Positions 5,164 through 8,443 of a DNA stretch of 8,443 nucleotides are shown here, piece by piece. The notes under the pieces were generated by a model. It was given only the letters and a program-made list of their open reading frames with translations. It searched no databases and was not told the origin of the DNA. Position 1 is the first letter of the stretch. The number at the start of each line of letters is the position of its first letter. The DNA is from GCA-2747515 sp964427825 (GTDB lineage Bacteria > Patescibacteriota > Minisyncoccia > Moranbacterales > GCA-2747515): positions 1-8,443 of the forward strand of contig CAYRUU010000035.1 of assembly GCA_964427825.1 (NCBI GenBank). Reading direction: 5' to 3'. A program made the translations under genes and the position numbers.

Positions 5164-7767
5164 TCACCTCTTTGACACAACACCCCATCGCAACAGCGGC
5201 AAACAGAGCATCGTGCCAACATAGCAGGCACCAAGTGCCACAAGAAGCATAACGCCTAGTTTGAGGATTGGATCAAATACCACAATCATTGGTACCGCTA
5301 ACGGTACGTATGTTGCGGCATTGATACTGATGTCCGCTCGCGCTTGCTCCACCTCATCAACCATCTCTCCGGACTGCATGCAACGTTCAAAACTTTCATG
5401 CGTTGCAAGCAGTTCGTTGAATTTGAGGGCGATAAATGTGGGCAAATCCGCGGCAGCAGAAATCGTAATGTTACCAATTGCCGCTGTGGAAATGTCCATC
5501 GGAATACCCGCCATCATCATCACCAAAACAGTGGATGACGTGGAAACCACAAACGGCACTGCCACAAACACGCTTGCGATGATGGGACGCATATGCGCCA
5601 CATGCCGCACGCGACGCGTCTGCCAGTAAAAAACGACAAACGTAATCAGCGCGATGAGCAGAGGTGATCCGAGGTAATTGGCAATGTACCCATCAATGAT
5701 CGAGGCGTCCACAATGATGTAGAGTGCCAATGGGTCAATCATTTTTGCCAACAATGTCTTGCCGGATTCCACAATGGCGTCATGGACCGCGCGCATATCA
5801 CTTGCACGCGATGTTTTGCCCGCCACACTAATGATCAAGGAATTGTCACTCAGTGCGACCTGATGCGCCATCTGCGGCTCCTGTGCGATCAATGCCCATT
5901 CCGCCGCAAGTACTTCACGAAAGGACACCCCTGCCACAGATGCAATCTTCTCTTGATTGCGCGGTGTGAGGCATTCCTCCAGCGATGTACAAACCTCGCC
6001 GAAGTCCTTTACAAGCACCTCACCCAGAAAATCCGTAGGCGACACGACACCGCGCACAGCCGAGCTCTGACGTAGCTGTTGCACATGAGTATGTACTTCC
6101 GCCACGAAAGACGGGTCCGTTAGTTCATCATCGCCAAATCCGATGAAGTCCTTGTAGATTGCTCCGCCGGGCTGCCCTGGTTGTTCCAAAGACAGCAGCG
6201 TTTTACCCATGGGTACGTTATGCAAAAAAGCACCCGGGTTGCTATCCACATTCAAGTACCCGTTGAGGTAGAATGTGACCGTGGCGAGAATCAGCGATGC
6301 GATCACCGCACCACTACAGATCATCGCCCGCTGCCACGTGGCATAGCGCACCATCAGTCTTCCCCACCATGACGTTTCTAGTGTTTTCGGTTTATGTCCG
6401 ATACCACCAATCACACTATGCCATACGGCAATCAAGCGTGTGGACAGTGGTAAGACAAGCATGACGATCGTCATGATCACAATCAGTGCAACCGTCGCCA
6501 TGGACCGCGCCGCATTGTAGTGCTGCGCGAACATAAAGAACAGGAAATCCATGGAGGCAACAAAACACACAAAACGCACCGAGAGCTTCTGTGTTGCATC
6601 GCGTAAAACGATAGACCACAATGCCCTGCGCGACAGATGCGGGTTTGCGTAATACGCTGCGTTCCATTTTTTTAGCACACGCATGGCAAAGGAATAATTG
6701 AGCATGATGATGGGGACATACGCCAAAACGGTGTAGGTCTCTTCATGTATGGAAAATGGCAGAAGGACGCCCGTGGCGTCGCTTACCGTTATTCCCACTG
6801 CCGTTACTCCAAGCCACTGCATGGCTACGTCGGCAAAACCGATCAGACTGCGCATCACCCACAACACAAGAACGTTATGAATCACAGCAACCATTGTTTG
6901 CTTCCAAGAACCGACGAACCACCACATGACTGCTGCTGGGAAAACGGATCCCAAAATCAATATGCTGAAAATGAATGAAAATGTCAGAATATTGATAAGT
7001 GTCCGTAATATTGACCATCCAAAAAAATCCATGGTCACTTCCTTTCCCATCAATTGCTTTTGCGGTGATGGCGGAATGTGTAGCGTACGCAGCACCTTTT
7101 CCGATACATCCGTACCAAACAGACGGTGTTCCGCTTGTGGAATCATATTGACCCAGCTCACCAGATCACCAAAGTACATTTGGCACCACTCAAAAGGCTG
7201 CCCATACTCAAATTCCCATACGGTCTTATAGAGTAAGAGCTCTTTGATGTTGGGGTCCGTTGGCATCATGGATCCGAAGAGCGTATAACGCCCGTCGGGC
7301 AGCTGCGCAATAAAAACATTATTGAGAAATGTTTTGCTTTGCACGTGCCGCGCCCATGCCTCGGGACCTTTTTCCGCCACAACGTCCGGTGTGAGATAAT
7401 AATCCACCGGATCCGCAGCGTAATCACTCATCGTCGTGAGGGATGCATTACTGAACGCAATCCCCGCCTTGGCAAATGCCGCTTCCAAGCGATGGATCTG
7501 ATCCATTGCCTCGGTCAGCGCTTCCGCCGACAATTCCTTCAACGTGATGCGATAAAACACATCATTGGAGTTGATGACGTCGTACTTTGCCGCCTCCCGA
7601 ATCGCTTGCACCGTTGGATGATTTTTGTCCAGGTACGGCTGAAAAAGGATGGAGCGAATTTCCGTTAGAGAGATGTTGCCCCATGTTGCCATTGCCGTAA
7701 CAACCGCAACGCACAGAAGTGTGATGATAATACGCCGCTTCGTAACCTCTTTTTGTCTTGTGAACAT
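5164..7767 (-). CDS. RND-superfamily (MMPL/SSD-type) transporter
   Basis: An 867-residue inner-membrane protein with the duplicated RND plan. It has TM1 at about 12-30, a periplasmic loop at about 31-250, a five-helix bundle (about 255-285, 290-312, 318-362, 396-414, 422-445), TM7 at about 481-500, a second periplasmic loop at about 501-690 and a last bundle (about 694-715, 728-750, 753-782, 816-834, 836-858). Helix-4 region 'IGNITISAAADLPTFIALKF' (764-783) matches the RND pattern 'iG.av.D..i.l..r', with D774 as the likely proton-relay acid; the equivalent place in the first half carries Asn357 ('IIMLNYSFAMRVL'). The length is near that of MMPL/HpnN-type exporters and shorter than AcrB. The start at 7767 has a full AAGGAGGT site 7 bases upstream. 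It is the first gene of the operon with the LolA-like carrier and the barrel, pointing to export of a hydrophobic molecule. The substrate is unknown. Confidence 0.88.
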   Translation of the reverse strand: MFTRQKEVTKRRIIITLLCVAVVTAMATWGNISLTEIRSILFQPYLDKNHPTVQAIREAAKYDVINSNDVFYRITLKELSAEALTEAMDQIHRLEAAFAKAGIAFSNASLTTMSDYAADPVDYYLTPDVVAEKGPEAWARHVQSKTFLNNVFIAQLPDGRYTLFGSMMPTDPNIKELLLYKTVWEFEYGQPFEWCQMYFGDLVSWVNMIPQAEHRLFGTDVSEKVLRTLHIPPSPQKQLMGKEVTMDFFGWSILRTLINILTFSFIFSILILGSVFPAAVMWWFVGSWKQTMVAVIHNVLVLWVMRSLIGFADVAMQWLGVTAVGITVSDATGVLLPFSIHEETYTVLAYVPIIMLNYSFAMRVLKKWNAAYYANPHLSRRALWSIVLRDATQKLSVRFVCFVASMDFLFFMFAQHYNAARSMATVALIVIMTIVMLVLPLSTRLIAVWHSVIGGIGHKPKTLETSWWGRLMVRYATWQRAMICSGAVIASLILATVTFYLNGYLNVDSNPGAFLHNVPMGKTLLSLEQPGQPGGAIYKDFIGFGDDELTDPSFVAEVHTHVQQLRQSSAVRGVVSPTDFLGEVLVKDFGEVCTSLEECLTPRNQEKIASVAGVSFREVLAAEWALIAQEPQMAHQVALSDNSLIISVAGKTSRASDMRAVHDAIVESGKTLLAKMIDPLALYIIVDASIIDGYIANYLGSPLLIALITFVVFYWQTRRVRHVAHMRPIIASVFVAVPFVVSTSSTVLVMMMAGIPMDISTAAIGNITISAAADLPTFIALKFNELLATHESFERCMQSGEMVDEVEQARADISINAATYVPLAVPMIVVFDPILKLGVMLLVALGACYVGTMLCLPLLRWGVVSKR

Positions 7768-7774
7768 TAGACAG

Positions 7775-7782
7775 ACCTCCTT
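7775..7782 (-). promoter_or_regulatory. Consensus Shine-Dalgarno site of the RND gene
   Basis: AAGGAGGT on the minus strand, 7 bases before the ATG at 7767, is a full match to the anti-Shine-Dalgarno sequence and confirms the start. Confidence 0.85.
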
Positions 7783-7807
7783 TTGTCATGAGAAAATATC
7801 CTCTTCT

Positions 7808-7824
7808 GTTGTTAAAAAAACAAC
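7808..7824 (-). promoter_or_regulatory. Inverted repeat in the leader of the transporter operon
   Basis: GTTGTT and AACAAC flank a five-base T loop (minus strand). It lies between the predicted transcription start (about 7845) and the RND Shine-Dalgarno site. The AU-rich stem would be weak as RNA, so an operator for a dimeric repressor is as likely as a leader hairpin. Confidence 0.35.
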
Positions 7825-7851
7825 TCTGTTTGACACAATACCAAACGGATC

Positions 7852-7880
7852 AGTGTAAACTATTTTTGCAGTTTTGTCAA
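7852..7880 (-). promoter_or_regulatory. Sigma-70 promoter of the RND-LolA-barrel operon
   Basis: On the minus strand a perfect TTGACA (7875-7880) is followed by exactly 17 bp and TACACT (7852-7857, 4/6). An A/T-rich stretch lies directly upstream of the -35 box. The predicted start near 7845 gives a leader of about 77 bases. The promoter sits between the serS stop and the RND gene, so the operon does not depend on read-through. Confidence 0.75.
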
Positions 7881-7921
7881 AAAAGTTACGCTACCGAAAA
7901 TGCTGTTGATATGCCTCGTTT

Positions 7922-8443
7922 TCATGCACGCTGCGGTGGCACAATCGCACCCTTCCCGCCGGGCATATAGGGGCGCAAGGCTTCTGGAATGATGATGCTG
8001 CCGTCGGCTTGTTGAAAGTTTTCCAAAATCGCAATAAACGGACGCGGTGATGGCAACACAGTATTATTGAGCATGTAGACATACTTCTTTTTGCCATCCT
8101 TGTCTTTGTAGCGCACATTGAGGCGGCGCGACTGCCAGTCCAAGAAGTTTGATGCGCTACCCGTCTCACCCCAACGATTGAGCCCCGGCATCCACGCCTC
8201 CAGATCAAACTGTCGATACTTTCCCGTACCCATATCCCCCGTGCAAATCGCCACCTTGCGATACGGCAAGCCCAATTCCGCGTGAATCTCCTCCGAAATT
8301 GCCACTATCTCTTGCTGCAGCACTTCACTTGCCTCCACATCCGCCGCCGCAAGTACTACCTGTTCAATCTTCATAAACTCATGCACGCGATACATCCCCT
8401 TGGTATCCTTGCCGTAACTACCAATCTCGCTGCGATAGCACTG
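7922..8443 (-). CDS. serS: Seryl-tRNA synthetase, C-terminal part (cut by right edge)
   Basis: The last 173 residues of the class II synthetase that charges tRNA-Ser (and tRNA-Sec) with serine in the cytoplasm; the start lies beyond the right edge. The fragment opens inside motif 2 (YRSEIGSYGKDTKGMYRVHE, with the ATP-binding Arg at fragment residue 4, then F.KIE). It continues with the serine-site segments TGDMGTGKY (68-76) and ETGSASNFLDWQSRR (93-107). Motif 3 is LNNTVLPSPRPFIAILENFQ (125-144), with the class II Arg at 134 and ILEN. The end, 'IIIPEALRPYM', is the usual SerRS finish. The motif 3 entry, NNTVLPSPRP, differs from the common bacterial 'NGSGLAVGR' form but keeps the catalytic Arg. 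No convincing terminator follows the stop; the next promoter starts about 40 bases on. Confidence 0.96.
   Translation of the reverse strand, partial: QCYRSEIGSYGKDTKGMYRVHEFMKIEQVVLAAADVEASEVLQQEIVAISEEIHAELGLPYRKVAICTGDMGTGKYRQFDLEAWMPGLNRWGETGSASNFLDWQSRRLNVRYKDKDGKKKYVYMLNNTVLPSPRPFIAILENFQQADGSIIIPEALRPYMPGGKGAIVPPQRA

Noticed and set aside
4657..5175. A 172-codon open frame on the plus strand opposite the LolA-like gene
   Set aside because: It is rich in Cys, His and Arg without a domain pattern and runs across the intercistronic hairpin; the minus-strand protein has a signal peptide and Shine-Dalgarno site.
7881..7921. Possible terminator after serS
   Set aside because: Only a loose GAAAA/TTTTC pairing is present, with a long interior and no adequate stem before the next promoter.

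Overview
The window comes from a bacterium using the standard code: TGA, TAA and the usual start patterns all behave normally, and several genes carry good Shine-Dalgarno sequences. Base composition looks balanced inside genes, with AT-rich intergenic regions. The lineage cannot be fixed from this stretch. A TrmB-family regulator and a secreted repeat protein of this style would suit several uncultured phyla, including Patescibacteria. However, the signal-peptide LolA-like protein and the outer-membrane-type beta-barrel argue for a cell with, or descended from, a two-membrane envelope.

Layout, left to right. (1) Positions 1-1084, minus strand: a two-gene lipid-type unit, a PlsC-family acyltransferase followed by an extended SDR oxidoreductase that runs off the left edge. 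(2) Positions 1085-1244: a divergent AT-rich promoter region. (3) Positions 1245-2885, plus strand: a TrmB-type transcriptional regulator, then a secreted protein made of two copies of an Ig-like beta domain. The second gene has its own promoter, whose -35 box overlaps the regulator's stop codon. (4) Position 2902-2940: a strong hairpin terminator that closes the plus-strand block and also serves the convergent minus-strand operon. (5) Positions 2939-7767, minus strand: a three-gene operon, read right to left, encoding a 12-helix RND/MMPL-type transporter, a LolA-like periplasmic carrier and a DUF1302-like beta-barrel with a lipobox-like signal peptide. It has a perfect -35 promoter, a 77-nt leader with an inverted repeat, and an intercistronic hairpin. 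(6) Positions 7922-8443, minus strand: the C-terminal part of seryl-tRNA synthetase, entering from the right edge.

The central biological content is the RND / LolA-like / barrel operon. These three classes of protein are what one expects of a machine that moves a hydrophobic cargo (lipid, lipoprotein or pigment) from the inner membrane across the periplasm to an outer layer. The neighbouring acyltransferase and SDR unit could make or modify such a cargo, but that link is inference from proximity only. No mobile element, CRISPR array, tRNA or rRNA was seen, and no gap between genes exceeds about 160 bases.
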